A stretch of DNA of 64,000 bases, taken from positions 434,001 through 498,000 of the forward strand of contig NZ_LPXO01000001.1 in assembly GCF_001482405.1 (NCBI RefSeq), given 5' to 3'. The DNA comes from Pseudoponticoccus marisrubri (GTDB lineage: Bacteria; Pseudomonadota; Alphaproteobacteria; Rhodobacterales; Rhodobacteraceae). Under the pieces are notes generated by a model. It worked only from the letters and a program-made list of their open reading frames with translations, was not told where the DNA came from and did no database searches. This document shows, one piece after another, positions 1 through 8,309 of the stretch (the first letter of the stretch is position 1; each line of letters begins with the position of its first letter). The position numbers and the translations under genes are program-made.

Positions 1-402
1 GCGCGGGCCCAGGATCTTGCCCAGGCGGCCGACGATCGGCATCATGTCCGGCGTCGCGATGCAACGGTCGAACTCGATCGTGCCGCCCTGAATGGTTTCC
101 ATCAGGTCTTCGGCGCCGACGATATCCGCACCGGCCTCTTTCGCCTCGTCGGCCTTGGGGCCGCGGGCAAAGACGGCGACGCGGACGGTCTTGCCGGTGC
201 CGTTGGGCAGGCCGACGACGCCGCGGACCATCTGGTCGGCGTGGCGCGGATCGACGCCGAGGTTCATCGCGATCTCGACGGTCTCGTCGAATTTCGCGCT
301 GGCGTTGGACTTGATGAGCGAGACGGCGTCCTCGACCGAGAGATCGGTCTTGCCGGCAAAGGCCTCACGGGCGGCGCGGGCGCGTTTTCCGAGTTTTGCC
401 AT
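1..402 (-). CDS. rplA: 50S ribosomal protein L1 (3' part beyond window)
   Basis: N-terminal 134 residues of ribosomal protein L1, which binds 23S rRNA at the mobile L1 stalk and in many bacteria represses its own operon by binding its mRNA. The product begins [15 protein letters not shown] and continues with typical L1 segments such as [40 protein letters not shown] and KILGPR at the window edge. The ATG at 402 lies five bases after the rplK stop, the usual rplK-rplA arrangement, so the two are almost certainly co-transcribed. The C-terminal part lies outside the window. Confidence 0.97.
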   Translation of the reverse strand, partial: MAKLGKRARAAREAFAGKTDLSVEDAVSLIKSNASAKFDETVEIAMNLGVDPRHADQMVRGVVGLPNGTGKTVRVAVFARGPKADEAKEAGADIVGAEDLMETIQGGTIEFDRCIATPDMMPIVGRLGKILGPR

Positions 403-407
403 GATGA

Positions 408-860
408 TTACCCCTTCACCTCGATGCCCATCGACTTGGCCGAGCCAAGGATGATCTGCATGGCCGACTCGACGTCATTGGCCGAGAGGTCCTTCATCTT
501 GGCCTCGGCGATCTCGCGCACCTGGGCCACGGTCACGGTGGCGATCGTCTCGCGGCCGGGCGCCTCGGCGCCGCGCGGACGGTTGCGCTTGCCCACGGGC
601 TTCAGGCCGGCGGCCTTCTTCAGGTAGTAAGACGCGGGCGGCGTCTTGATGTCCATCGTGAAGGACTTGTCCTGATAGTAGGTGATCAGGGTCGGGCACG
701 GCGCACCCGGCTCCATCTCCTGCGTGCGGGCGTTGAACGCCTTGCAGAATTCCATGATGTTGATGCCGCGCTGACCCAGGGCGGGGCCCACGGGCGGCGA
801 GGGGTTGGCCTTGCCTGCAGGGATCTGCAGCTTCATCTTGCCGGCGAGCTTCTTGGCCAT
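408..860 (-). CDS. rplK: 50S ribosomal protein L11
   Basis: L11 (150 aa; the E. coli protein is 142) binds the GTPase-associated region of 23S rRNA and works with translation factors. Recognisable parts are the N-terminal [20 protein letters not shown], then [12 protein letters not shown], and the C-terminal RNA-binding domain ending [12 protein letters not shown]. The ATG at 860 was chosen because homologues begin MAKKxxG; the frame stays open upstream but that stretch is not L11-like. The [15 protein letters not shown] loop is somewhat longer than in E. coli, as I recall for Rhodobacterales. It heads the rplK-rplA pair and is separated from nusG by 4.2 kb. Confidence 0.97.
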   Translation of the reverse strand: MAKKLAGKMKLQIPAGKANPSPPVGPALGQRGINIMEFCKAFNARTQEMEPGAPCPTLITYYQDKSFTMDIKTPPASYYLKKAAGLKPVGKRNRPRGAEAPGRETIATVTVAQVREIAEAKMKDLSANDVESAMQIILGSAKSMGIEVKG

Positions 861-1055
861 CGGCGTCTCCTGTTCCATCTCCCCGTGGTCGCGACCCCGG
901 GGCGTTTGCGTGGCGTGGTGCGGACGGGACTTCGCGAAGCCCCTGCCTCCCACGGTGGATCCCGCGCATGGGCGTACCCTGCACGGTGAACCGGCCGGTT
1001 AGCTGCTCCGCGCCGATTTGGCAAGCGATTCCCGTGCGGCCCGTGGCGATGGGCG

Positions 1056-1967
1056 CTAGCCGGTGGCCACCGCCCGATCCACCGCGCCCGTGTCGCGGGC
1101 CATCTCGGCAAAGATCCAGTCGCGGAAGGCGCGGATCATCGGGTCGTCGCGGCGGCTTTCGGGATAGGCGACGGAATAGATCGTCACCGGCATGGTCACC
1201 GCGTCGAAAAGCCGTTCCAGCCGCCCCGAGGCCAGCGTGCCGCGCACCATCATGTCATAGGCCAGCGCCACGCCCTGCCCCTGCTCGGCCGCCGTGGTCG
1301 ACAGTTCGCAATTGGGAAAGACCGGGCCGCGTGGCATCGACGGCTCGGCCATGCCGGCGGCGCGGAACCACTCGCCCCAGGCATCGAGCGTCTCGTCATG
1401 CATCAGCCGCAGACGCAGCAGGTCCTCGGGCACGGAGACACCTTCGCGCCGGCGCAGCGCGGGGCTGATGACCGGGTAGCGCCACGAGGACATGAAGGGC
1501 TCGGTCACCACGCCGGGCACCGGCGCATCGGCCCACTGGATCACCAGGTCGCTGCCATTGCTGGCGAAATCGGTCGAAGGCGCGCCGGTCGAGACGGCCA
1601 GCCGCACGCGGTCGCCAAAGCTCAGCCGGTCAAGCCGCGGCACCAGCCAGCGCGCGGCAAAGCCCGGGGTGCAGAGCACGCGGAACGGCCGGGCGCCGGC
1701 CTCCTGCACCGATCGCGTGCTTTCCTCGAAGGCGTTCAGCAGGCCCGTCAGCTTGCCGGCATAGCCGCGCCCGGTCAGCGTCAGCGCGATGGCATTGCCC
1801 CGCCGCTCGAAGAGCTGCGTGTCGAGATAGGCTTCGAGCGCGCGGATCTGGTGGCTGACGGCCGAGGGGGACAGGCACAGCTCCTCGGCGGCCGCCTTGA
1901 AGCTGAGATGCCGGGCCGCGGCCTCGAAGGCGCGGACGGCGGCGAACGGTGGAAAGGCCCGTCCCAT
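1056..1967 (-). CDS. LysR-family transcriptional regulator (GcvA-like)
   Basis: DNA-binding regulator of 303 aa. The N-terminal winged helix-turn-helix (about residues 5-65) has FPPFAAVRAFEAAARHLSFK, AAAEELCLSPSAVSHQIRAL and LFERRGNAIALTLTGRGY, which resembles the GcvA/AmpR branch. The rest is a LysR substrate-binding domain. I chose the ATG at 1967 (AAGGA upstream) rather than an in-frame codon near 2042, because family members start just before the PPFxAVRAFEAAAR segment. It is divergent from the secreted HExxH protein at 2071, and LysR proteins often control a divergent neighbour, so that gene is a candidate target. The effector is unknown. Confidence 0.9.
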   Translation of the reverse strand: MGRAFPPFAAVRAFEAAARHLSFKAAAEELCLSPSAVSHQIRALEAYLDTQLFERRGNAIALTLTGRGYAGKLTGLLNAFEESTRSVQEAGARPFRVLCTPGFAARWLVPRLDRLSFGDRVRLAVSTGAPSTDFASNGSDLVIQWADAPVPGVVTEPFMSSWRYPVISPALRRREGVSVPEDLLRLRLMHDETLDAWGEWFRAAGMAEPSMPRGPVFPNCELSTTAAEQGQGVALAYDMMVRGTLASGRLERLFDAVTMPVTIYSVAYPESRRDDPMIRAFRDWIFAEMARDTGAVDRAVATG

Positions 1968-2070
1968 GGAAGAATTCCTTTCACCCGAGGCTGAATAAAC
2001 GTCTTTTGCCGCGTAACAGGTCCGATCGTACCATTTCAGCACCGTTTCTCAAAATCCTTTGGAGGCTTTG

Positions 2071-2604
2071 ATGCGCCTGTTCCCACGCCTTGGCGGGCCG
2101 ATCCTGTGTGCCCTGATGCTATTGACCCAGCCGGCCCGCGCCGCGGATCCCGATCCCCTTGCATGGCGCAGCGCGCCCGACATGGCCGCGCTGGTCGGCC
2201 TTCTCGAAGGCTGGCTCGATGCCCAGCCGGGCGCGCTGCCGCGCCGCACCACCCCGCCCGAGATCCGGCTGATCGGCGCGCCACGCGCCGCCTCGATGCA
2301 CAGCGCGCTCTTCGCCTCGCATCAGGGGCGGCTGCGCGGGCTCTACGATCCGCAGGCACAGACCGTCTACCTCGTGCATCCATGGAGCGCGCGCGACCCG
2401 TTCGACGTGGGCGTGCTGCTGCACGAGCTGGTGCATCACCGACAGAACGGCGCGGGCCACTGGTACTGCCCCGGGGCGCAGGAGCTGCCCGCCTACCGGC
2501 TGCAACAGCGCTGGTTGCAGGGCATGGGGCTGGAGCCGGACGTGAACTGGATCGCCGTGGTGCTGGAGGCCGGCTGCACCCCACGGGACATCCATCCCGA
2601 CTGA
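2071..2604 (+). CDS. secreted protein with HExxH motif (DUF6647-like)
   Basis: Protein of 177 aa with an N-terminal signal peptide (hydrophobic GPILCALMLLTQ then cleavage near PARA-A, about residue 24), so it is exported. Residues 118-123 read HELVHH, matching the HExxH zinc-binding motif of metallopeptidases; a QELPAYRLQQRWL segment lies downstream. It resembles a family of uncharacterised proteobacterial secreted proteins I know as DUF6647. Peptidase activity is inference only. The ATG at 2071 is preferred over the TTG at 2059, since GGAG at 2061-2064 is correctly spaced for the ATG. A LysR gene lies divergently upstream. Confidence 0.8.
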   Translation: MRLFPRLGGPILCALMLLTQPARAADPDPLAWRSAPDMAALVGLLEGWLDAQPGALPRRTTPPEIRLIGAPRAASMHSALFASHQGRLRGLYDPQAQTVYLVHPWSARDPFDVGVLLHELVHHRQNGAGHWYCPGAQELPAYRLQQRWLQGMGLEPDVNWIAVVLEAGCTPRDIHPD

Positions 2605-2766
2605 TCCCGGCCTTAAAGGGTCTGGTCTGGCCGCTTGCCTAACGCATCGTACAGGCCCGGTGTCGGCGGGGCCGGACACCACCCTGAGTGCGCGTATAGC
2701 ATCAGGTATCGCCAAAGCTGACAGTGGACCCCGCCTCCGGTATCCTCGGTACATGGAGGGCGGGAT

Positions 2767-3159
2767 ATGACGAACCGTGTCACGGGTGGGTGCAAGTGTG
2801 GCCTCGTCAGGTATCAGGGTACGCGGCTCGACGCTCCGATGTTCCGGTGTCACTGCCGCGATTGCCAGAGGCTGACAGGGGCCGGCCATGCCGAGATGAT
2901 GCCCTTGTCGATCAAGGGCTTTTCCATCGGCGCGGACTGCAAGAGCTTCAAGATGACCGGCGGATCGGGACAGCCGACCTTCAGCGGCTTCTGCCCCAAT
3001 TGCGGATCGCAACTCACCAGAAACAGCGCCCGGATGAGCGATCGGATCTACGTCCACGCCGCATCGCTGGACGACCCGGGCCTCTACCGCCCCGACAAGT
3101 CGATCTACGCCGACGCGGCACCGGATTGGGACAGGGCAGCAATCATAGCGAGCGACTGA
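2767..3159 (+). CDS. GFA-fold (CENP-V/GFA domain) zinc protein
   Basis: Protein of 130 aa with the cysteine pattern of the glutathione-dependent formaldehyde-activating (GFA) domain: GGCKCGLVRY, FRCHCRDCQRLTGA and GFCPNCGSQL, which bind two zinc ions. Most proteins with this fold have no proven formaldehyde activity, so the substrate is unknown. The codon choice differs from the neighbours: AGG and AGA arginine codons and an ATA isoleucine near the end, and a less GC-biased third position. This suggests relatively recent acquisition. The ATG at 2767 follows GGAGGG. Confidence 0.88.
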   Translation: MTNRVTGGCKCGLVRYQGTRLDAPMFRCHCRDCQRLTGAGHAEMMPLSIKGFSIGADCKSFKMTGGSGQPTFSGFCPNCGSQLTRNSARMSDRIYVHAASLDDPGLYRPDKSIYADAAPDWDRAAIIASD

Positions 3160-3206
3160 GGGCGCGCATCAGCCCCTCGCGCCCCGCACACACGGCCGCC
3201 CGAACG

Positions 3207-3238
3207 AAAAAGGGGCGCCGGACCGCTCCGGCGCCCCC
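3207..3238 (-). terminator. rho-independent terminator of the peptide-binding protein gene
   Basis: Read on the minus strand, GGGGCGCCGGA pairs with TCCGGCGCCCC over 11 bp around a four-base loop, followed by six T residues. It lies about 30 bp after the stop codon of the substrate-binding protein gene. Confidence 0.85.
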
Positions 3239-3265
3239 TCTATGCACTCTGGGGGACCTGTGAAA

Positions 3266-4912
3266 TCAGGCCTCGTAGCCCAGCTTGTAGACATGGATCT
3301 CGAAGGTCGGGTGCTGCTCGGCATTGACCAGCTCGGGGCGCGCATGGCGGAAGGTCGAGCGCCAGTAAGGCTGAATGACGACGCCTTCCTCCTGCATGAT
3401 CCGCTGCAGCTTGGCCGACAGCTCGCGACGCGTATCGGCATCGGCGATCGACAGAGCCTCCTGCAGGGTGGCGTCGAACTCCGCGTTGGAGAAGCCGGTC
3501 TCGTTCCACGGCTCGCCCGAGCGGTAGGCCAGCGCGAGCACCTGCACGCCCAGCGGGCGTTGCGCCCAGTCGGTGGCCGAGAACGGGTATTGCGTCCAGT
3601 CGTTCCAGAAGGTGCTGCCGGGGATCACCGTGCGGCGCACCGGGATGCCGGCGTCGCGCAGCTGGGCCGCGACCGCGTCACAGGTATTGCGGCGCCAGTT
3701 GTCGTCGATCGAGATCAGCTCGTGCTCGAAATCACCCAGGCCCGCCTCCTGCAGCATGGCCAGCGCCTGCTCGGGGTCGGTCTCGGGCGCCGGAAGCTCG
3801 GCATATTCGGGATGGATCGGGCAGACATGGTGGTTCTCGGCCAGCGTGCCGCGCCCGGCATAGCCCAGCTCAAGGCAGATCGCGTTCGACACGGCCAGCG
3901 CCAGCGCGCGGCGCACCGCGGCGTCGGCATAGGGTGTCTGGCCGTTCACCTCGGCATTCTGGTTGGTGCGGATCACCACGGTGTTGGCGGTAACGGTCTC
4001 GGACTTGGTCCAGCCGATCGTGTCCATCAGATCGACGAACTCGCCCAGCGATTCATAGAGCATGTCGACCTCGCCCGCATCGGCGGCGGCGAAATGCGCG
4101 GCCTGGTCGGTGCCGAAATCGTGGTACTCGATCCGGTCGGCATAGGGCCCGCCGAAGACCTCGGTGCCCCACCAGTCATGGTCGGTGTTGCGCTCCATGG
4201 CCGAGCGCACGCCCACTTCGAGCTCGACCGGGCGGTAGGGGCCCGTGCCCTTGGACATCATCGGGTCGCCGTTGAAATCCTGCGGCACGATGGCGGCCGG
4301 GTAGTCCGAGAACCCCGCGATCAGCGTGATGTCCGGCGCGTTCAGCGCCAGCGTCACGGTCATCTCGTCGGTCTCGGTGATCGCGCCCTCGCGCGCCATC
4401 CCGGTCTCGGTGTCGATCAGCGGCGTCATGCGCGACGCCATGGAGTTGCCCTCGACCCCGGTCTCGCACCAGCGGGCGATGTTGAAGGCCACGTCGGCGG
4501 CGGTGAAGGGGGTGCCGTCGCTCCAGGTCACGCCCGGGCGCACGCGCAGCACGTATTCCGTGGCGTCGTCGCTGACCTCCCAGCTTTCCAGCAGCATCGG
4601 CTTGAACGAGCCGTCACGCTGGTACTCGACAAGGTATTCCAGCCAGCCGCGCGACAAGTTCGACATTTGCGGCCAGTCATAGGTGCGCGGATCTTTCAGC
4701 GGGCGCACGTCGGACTGGATGCGGATCGTGCCGCCCATCTGCGGCTGGGCGGCGGCGGGGCTGGGCGCGGCCAGCCCGATCAGGCCATAGGCGGCGGTGG
4801 CGGTGACACCCAGCGAGGTCGCGCGGGTCAGGAATTCGCGCCGCGACAGCTGCCCGGCGGCATGTTCTGCGGCAAGATCACGGGCGGCGGGGTGGATATG
4901 TCCGGATGTCAT
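3266..4912 (-). CDS. ABC transporter substrate-binding protein, peptide/nickel family (SBP_bac_5)
   Basis: Periplasmic solute receptor of 548 aa, length typical for the DppA/OppA family. It has a twin-arginine signal: SRREFL at residues 23-28, a hydrophobic stretch and APSPAAAQ as a likely cleavage region. Family segments include YVLRVRPGVTWSDGTPFTAA, DVAFNIARW and GTGPYRP. The ATG at 4912 has GGAG upstream; the longer frame to 5080 has no signal-peptide logic. No permease or ATPase gene lies nearby, so it is an orphan receptor whose translocator must be encoded elsewhere. It lies just downstream of nusG and ends at a strong terminator. The ligand cannot be predicted. Confidence 0.92.
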   Translation of the reverse strand: MTSGHIHPAARDLAAEHAAGQLSRREFLTRATSLGVTATAAYGLIGLAAPSPAAAQPQMGGTIRIQSDVRPLKDPRTYDWPQMSNLSRGWLEYLVEYQRDGSFKPMLLESWEVSDDATEYVLRVRPGVTWSDGTPFTAADVAFNIARWCETGVEGNSMASRMTPLIDTETGMAREGAITETDEMTVTLALNAPDITLIAGFSDYPAAIVPQDFNGDPMMSKGTGPYRPVELEVGVRSAMERNTDHDWWGTEVFGGPYADRIEYHDFGTDQAAHFAAADAGEVDMLYESLGEFVDLMDTIGWTKSETVTANTVVIRTNQNAEVNGQTPYADAAVRRALALAVSNAICLELGYAGRGTLAENHHVCPIHPEYAELPAPETDPEQALAMLQEAGLGDFEHELISIDDNWRRNTCDAVAAQLRDAGIPVRRTVIPGSTFWNDWTQYPFSATDWAQRPLGVQVLALAYRSGEPWNETGFSNAEFDATLQEALSIADADTRRELSAKLQRIMQEEGVVIQPYWRSTFRHARPELVNAEQHPTFEIHVYKLGYEA

Positions 4913-5097
4913 GGAATCTCCGATCGACGTGGCGCAAGAGGCGCACTGTTGGGCCGGCCGTCGGTATCCCGACGCCCGGATTGTCAGGCCCGTCCCGTCC
5001 GGACAGGCCCTCGGTACATCGATGAAGGTAAAGCATTCCGGGGCATCCGCCACCGGGAAATGTGCCGAAATTTCCGGCACATGGGCGCAGGTGACGC

Positions 5098-5631
5098 TCA
5101 GACGTCCTTCGAGACCTGCGTGAATTCCAGCTCGACCGGGGTTTCCCGGCCGAAGATCGACACCGAGACGCGCAGGCGCTGGTTGTCCTCGTCCACGCCT
5201 TCGACCATGCCGTCGAAGCCCTCGAACGGGCCGTCATTGACCTTGACCTTCTCGCCCACCTCGAAGTGGATCAGCGTGCGCGGCGTCTCCTCGCCCTCCT
5301 GCACGCGGCCCAGGATCGCCTCGACCTCGGCATCGCGCATCGGCATCGGCCGGCCCTGCGGGCCGAGAAACCCCGTGACGCGGTTGATCGAGTTCACGAG
5401 GTGATAGCCCCGGTCGGACATCTCCATGTGCACCAGCACGTAGCCGGGCATGAAGCGCCGCTCGGTCGTGACCTTCTTGCCGCGGCGGACCTCGATCACC
5501 TCTTCGGTCGGCACCAGGACCTCGTCGATCTGGTCCTCGAGCCCCTGTTCCTCGACCGCTGTCCGGATCTGCTCGGCGATCTTCTTCTCGAAATTCGAGA
5601 GGACGCTCACCGAATACCACCGCTTTGCCAT
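5098..5631 (-). CDS. nusG: transcription elongation/antitermination factor NusG
   Basis: NusG (177 aa) binds RNA polymerase and links it to Rho or to the ribosome through its two domains. The N-terminal NGN domain starts MAKRWYSVSVLSNFEKKIAEQ and contains RRFMPGYVLVHMEMSD. The C-terminal KOW domain (about residues 122-177) contains VGEKVKVNDGPFEGFDGMVE. Length and ends match the family. It follows secE on the same strand after a 159-bp gap containing a terminator-like hairpin. The usual next gene, rplK, is displaced by 4.2 kb. Confidence 0.97.
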   Translation of the reverse strand: MAKRWYSVSVLSNFEKKIAEQIRTAVEEQGLEDQIDEVLVPTEEVIEVRRGKKVTTERRFMPGYVLVHMEMSDRGYHLVNSINRVTGFLGPQGRPMPMRDAEVEAILGRVQEGEETPRTLIHFEVGEKVKVNDGPFEGFDGMVEGVDEDNQRLRVSVSIFGRETPVELEFTQVSKDV

Positions 5632-5679
5632 CTGGCCTTACCCTTGTTCTTCTGGTTCCGGACGACAGCACACCGCCCC

Positions 5680-5717
5680 AAATGAAAACCGGCGTGCAAT
5701 ACGACTCATTGCACGCC
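5680..5717 (-). terminator. terminator/attenuator-like hairpin between secE and nusG
   Basis: GGCGTGCAAT (5691-5700) pairs perfectly with ATTGCACGCC (5708-5717) around a seven-base loop. On the minus strand the stem is followed by GGTTTTCATTT, an interrupted U-rich tract. It may reduce readthrough from secE into nusG or mark a separate nusG promoter. Confidence 0.5.
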
Positions 5718-5790
5718 CGTTCCTCGAAGTGACGCGCCTGTTACACGCGCCGTCCACAGGATTCAAGGGGCGTGCGCGACGCCCGCCCGA

Positions 5791-5988
5791 TCAGCTGAAC
5801 AGGCCCAGAAGCCCGGTCACGCCGCTGCGGATCAGCAGATCGACCAGCGCGAAGAAGATCGCGGTCAGCGTGGCCATGATGAACACCATGATGGTGGTCA
5901 GCAGAACCTCGCGCCGTGTCGGCCAGACGATCTTGGCCACTTCGGCGCGGACCTGCTGGATGAACTGGAGCGGATTTGTCGTAGCCAT
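5791..5988 (-). CDS. secE: preprotein translocase subunit SecE
   Basis: Short single-span SecE (65 aa), the clamp subunit of the SecYEG protein-export channel in the inner membrane. The conserved cytoplasmic segment VRAEVAKIVWPTRREVLLTT precedes one transmembrane helix (IMVFIMATLTAIFFALVDLL). The short form with one helix is normal outside enterobacteria. It is immediately upstream of nusG, as in most bacteria. I looked for the tRNA-Trp gene that often precedes secE and did not find it in the 330 bp upstream. Confidence 0.95.
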   Translation of the reverse strand: MATTNPLQFIQQVRAEVAKIVWPTRREVLLTTIMVFIMATLTAIFFALVDLLIRSGVTGLLGLFS

Positions 5989-6320
5989 GCCGAAAGCACA
6001 TCCTCTTGCGCGGTTTGGGCTGATTTACGCGCCCGGTTCGCGGAATACAAGCCCGGGGCGGATCGCGGCGCCCGTTCACGTCCGCGTCAGCCCTGCGCGC
6101 GGCATCGTGAAGCTGACGCGGCGTTGAGGACCGGTTTCCGCGGGAACCCGTCACAGGCTGTGCGCGTTTGCGCGCGTGCTTCTTAGTTGGGCCACCAAGC
6201 TGCTGAAATAGGTGAACTTTTTCGCGGAACCCTTTCGCGGGCCGGGTGTTGGTCTGCCACATCCGGCGCCGCGATGACAGCGGGGCCGACGAATTGGAAG
6301 CTGATCAAGGAGATCATGAC
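5989..6320. other. intergenic region between divergent secE and a secreted-protein gene
   Basis: This 332-bp gap separates secE (minus) from the gene at 6321 (plus) and must hold both promoters. I see no tRNA, no open frame with coding character and no confident -35/-10 pair. Notable are two close copies of TTTCGCGG at about 6223-6238 and a run of alternating G and C near 6160-6176. Confidence 0.5.
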
Positions 6321-6755
6321 ATGAAACGCCTGTTTGCCACCACCGCCCTTGCCGCCACCATCGCCACCGCATCGGTCGCCGCGACGGAAGGCCAGCTGAA
6401 CGAGATCCAGACCTACCTGCCCAATGCCGATGTCGAGCTGCTGACCGACGAGCAGGTGACCATGCTGATCACCATCGCCAATGGTGGCGAAAACCGCGGC
6501 GACAAGATCGAGCGCATGGAAGCCGTGATCGAGGGCACCCCGGCCGAGGGCGACTACGAGCCGGTGGCCAGCGTTGACGTCGACACGATCGAGGCCCCCG
6601 CCCCGCTGACCGACGCCGAATATGCCGAGCTGAAGGTCTATGATCCGGACTTCACCGGCGCCGGCTACACCGAGGCCGAGCTGGAATCGCTGGCCGCCGC
6701 ACTGGCCGCCGGTGACCGCGAGAAGATCGAGAGCCTTCTCCTCGCCGCCAAGTAA
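6321..6755 (+). CDS. small secreted acidic protein of unknown function
   Basis: Protein of 144 aa with a clear signal peptide (MKRLFATTALAATIATASVAA, cleavage about residue 20). The mature part is acidic and rich in Ala, Glu and Asp, with helical segments such as LTDEQVTMLITIANGG and LESLAAALAAGDREKIESLL. I do not recognise a family; similar small periplasmic proteins are common in Rhodobacterales. The ATG at 6321 has AAGGAG at 6307-6312. A strong terminator directly follows, so it is probably a single-gene transcript. Confidence 0.85.
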   Translation: MKRLFATTALAATIATASVAATEGQLNEIQTYLPNADVELLTDEQVTMLITIANGGENRGDKIERMEAVIEGTPAEGDYEPVASVDVDTIEAPAPLTDAEYAELKVYDPDFTGAGYTEAELESLAAALAAGDREKIESLLLAAK

Positions 6756-6778
6756 CCGCATTGCTGCGGACTGTTCGA

Positions 6779-6806
6779 CGGGTCGCCCCTTGGGCGGCCC
6801 GTTTTT
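6779..6806 (+). terminator. rho-independent terminator
   Basis: CGGGTCGCCC and GGGCGGCCCG form a 10-bp stem (one G-T pair) with a short loop, followed by five T residues. It ends the transcript of the small secreted protein. Confidence 0.85.
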
Positions 6807-6815
6807 CATGTCACG

Positions 6816-8207
6816 CTAAAACAGATAGCCATAGGCCAGCACCCAGCCCGACAGCAGCAGCCCCGAGAGCAGCACGAACAGCCCGTTCCAGCGCATGCCC
6901 ACGTAAAGCGCCGAGTGCCCGGCATAGCGCCCGACCAGCAGGTTCGTCGCCGTGAAGGGCGAACTGGCCCCCGCCAGCGCCCAGCCGGCGGTCAGCGCGA
7001 TCACCTTGGCCACCGGGGTGATGCCCAGCGCCTCGGGCGTGGGAAGCAGCGGCGCGATCAGCGTCACGCCAAGGATCGGGTTCATGCCCAGCTGCCCCAT
7101 GGCCGGGATCACCCAGACCAGCGCCACGAGGATGACCCAGGGCGGCAGCGCGTTCAGGTCGAACCCCATCGAGACCAGCCAGGGCGCCAGCAGCGCCGCG
7201 CCCACCGTGCCGATATAGCCCGCCATCATCAGCAGCACGAGTTCGCCCCGGAAGGCGGGCAGCTCCTCCCACAAGTAGCGGCGCAGGCTCGCCAGCACCG
7301 CCCAGCCGGGGCCCGATCCGCGGTTCTGGAGATACAGCCAGACGATGGCCATCAGCGGCACCACCACGCAGACCACGCCCACGATACGCACGCCGGTCAG
7401 CCCGTTCAGCCCCAGCACGCTGATCATCAGGATCGCCAGTAGCACCAGCAGCGGCGTCATGCTGGCCCAGCTGCCCTCGGGCGTCATGCGCGGCGGGCGC
7501 GGGCCGCTCAGCTTCGGCTTGAGCACCGTGTCCAGCGCCCAGCCCGTGCCCGCCAGCAGCACGCAGGTCACCAGCGAGGGCAGCACGATCTGCGCCCAGG
7601 AGGTGCCCGGCACCACCGCCGTGCTGATCGCCACGGCAAAGGACAGCGGCGACCATGGCAGGGTCGAGACGAGACCGCGCTCGATCGCCAGCAGCATCCG
7701 CTTGATGCGGATCGCGCGGATCTCGGGATCGGGTTCGCGCTCGGCGCTGGTCAGGGCCAGCGTGCTCAGCAGTTGCAGGGCGCCGTAGTTCAGCAGCAGC
7801 GTAAAGCCCTGCCCGCCCACGGTCAGCGCAAGGTAGCGCCGCCCCGGCGGCTGCGAGGCGAGGAACCGGCCCGCCCGGCGCATCGCCTCGGACCCCTCGG
7901 CCACGGTCTTGAGGATCGTCAGCGCGGTGAAGAAGGCGGCGATGAAGCCGGCGGTGGTCAGCCCCGCGCGCGCCGGGCCCGTCCAGTCCTCGCCGCCCAG
8001 CACCAGCAGCAGGGTCAGCCCGGCGCCGAGCACAAGATAGGCCAGCCGCGACCACGCGATGCGCCCCGCAAACAGCGCCAGGATCAGCAGCGGCAGCGCC
8101 TCGCGCAGCCCGGTACGCGGCGCGCCCCATTCCTCGGCGATCACCACCAGCGTCACCAGCAGAAGCACGCTGCCCGTCAAGCGGTCGACAAGGGAGGAAC
8201 GGGACAT
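6816..8207 (-). CDS. multi-span inner-membrane transporter (putative, ion-transporter-like)
   Basis: Hydrophobic protein of 463 aa with about ten to twelve predicted helices and a charged central loop (residues about 235-250, LKPKLSGPRPPRMTPEGSW). The repeated half layout and the segments LPWSPLSFAVAIS and ALAGASSPFTATNLL, each near a helix end, resemble hairpin-tip regions of DASS/ion-transporter-superfamily permeases. I do not recognise a named subfamily and cannot predict substrate or coupling ion. It lies alone between a terminator and tdk, both ends close to neighbours. Confidence 0.75.
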   Translation of the reverse strand: MSRSSLVDRLTGSVLLLVTLVVIAEEWGAPRTGLREALPLLILALFAGRIAWSRLAYLVLGAGLTLLLVLGGEDWTGPARAGLTTAGFIAAFFTALTILKTVAEGSEAMRRAGRFLASQPPGRRYLALTVGGQGFTLLLNYGALQLLSTLALTSAEREPDPEIRAIRIKRMLLAIERGLVSTLPWSPLSFAVAISTAVVPGTSWAQIVLPSLVTCVLLAGTGWALDTVLKPKLSGPRPPRMTPEGSWASMTPLLVLLAILMISVLGLNGLTGVRIVGVVCVVVPLMAIVWLYLQNRGSGPGWAVLASLRRYLWEELPAFRGELVLLMMAGYIGTVGAALLAPWLVSMGFDLNALPPWVILVALVWVIPAMGQLGMNPILGVTLIAPLLPTPEALGITPVAKVIALTAGWALAGASSPFTATNLLVGRYAGHSALYVGMRWNGLFVLLSGLLLSGWVLAYGYLF

Positions 8208-8309
8208 CCGGGGCAGCCTTTCTGCTCGGGCGGGCCGGTGCGCGGCCCAGCCCTCTGCCCGTCTGTTAGATCAATCCCGCGCCAAGGGGAATGTGCAGGG
8301 GCGTGCGGC

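Noticed and set aside
3242-5404. Open frame of about 720 codons on the plus strand opposite the binding-protein and nusG genes
   Set aside because: It is a GC-bias shadow: product is rich in His, Arg, Gly and has no domain, while the minus strand holds two clear genes.
5989-6320. tRNA-Trp upstream of secE
   Set aside because: I looked for acceptor, anticodon and T-loop sequences on both strands and found none.
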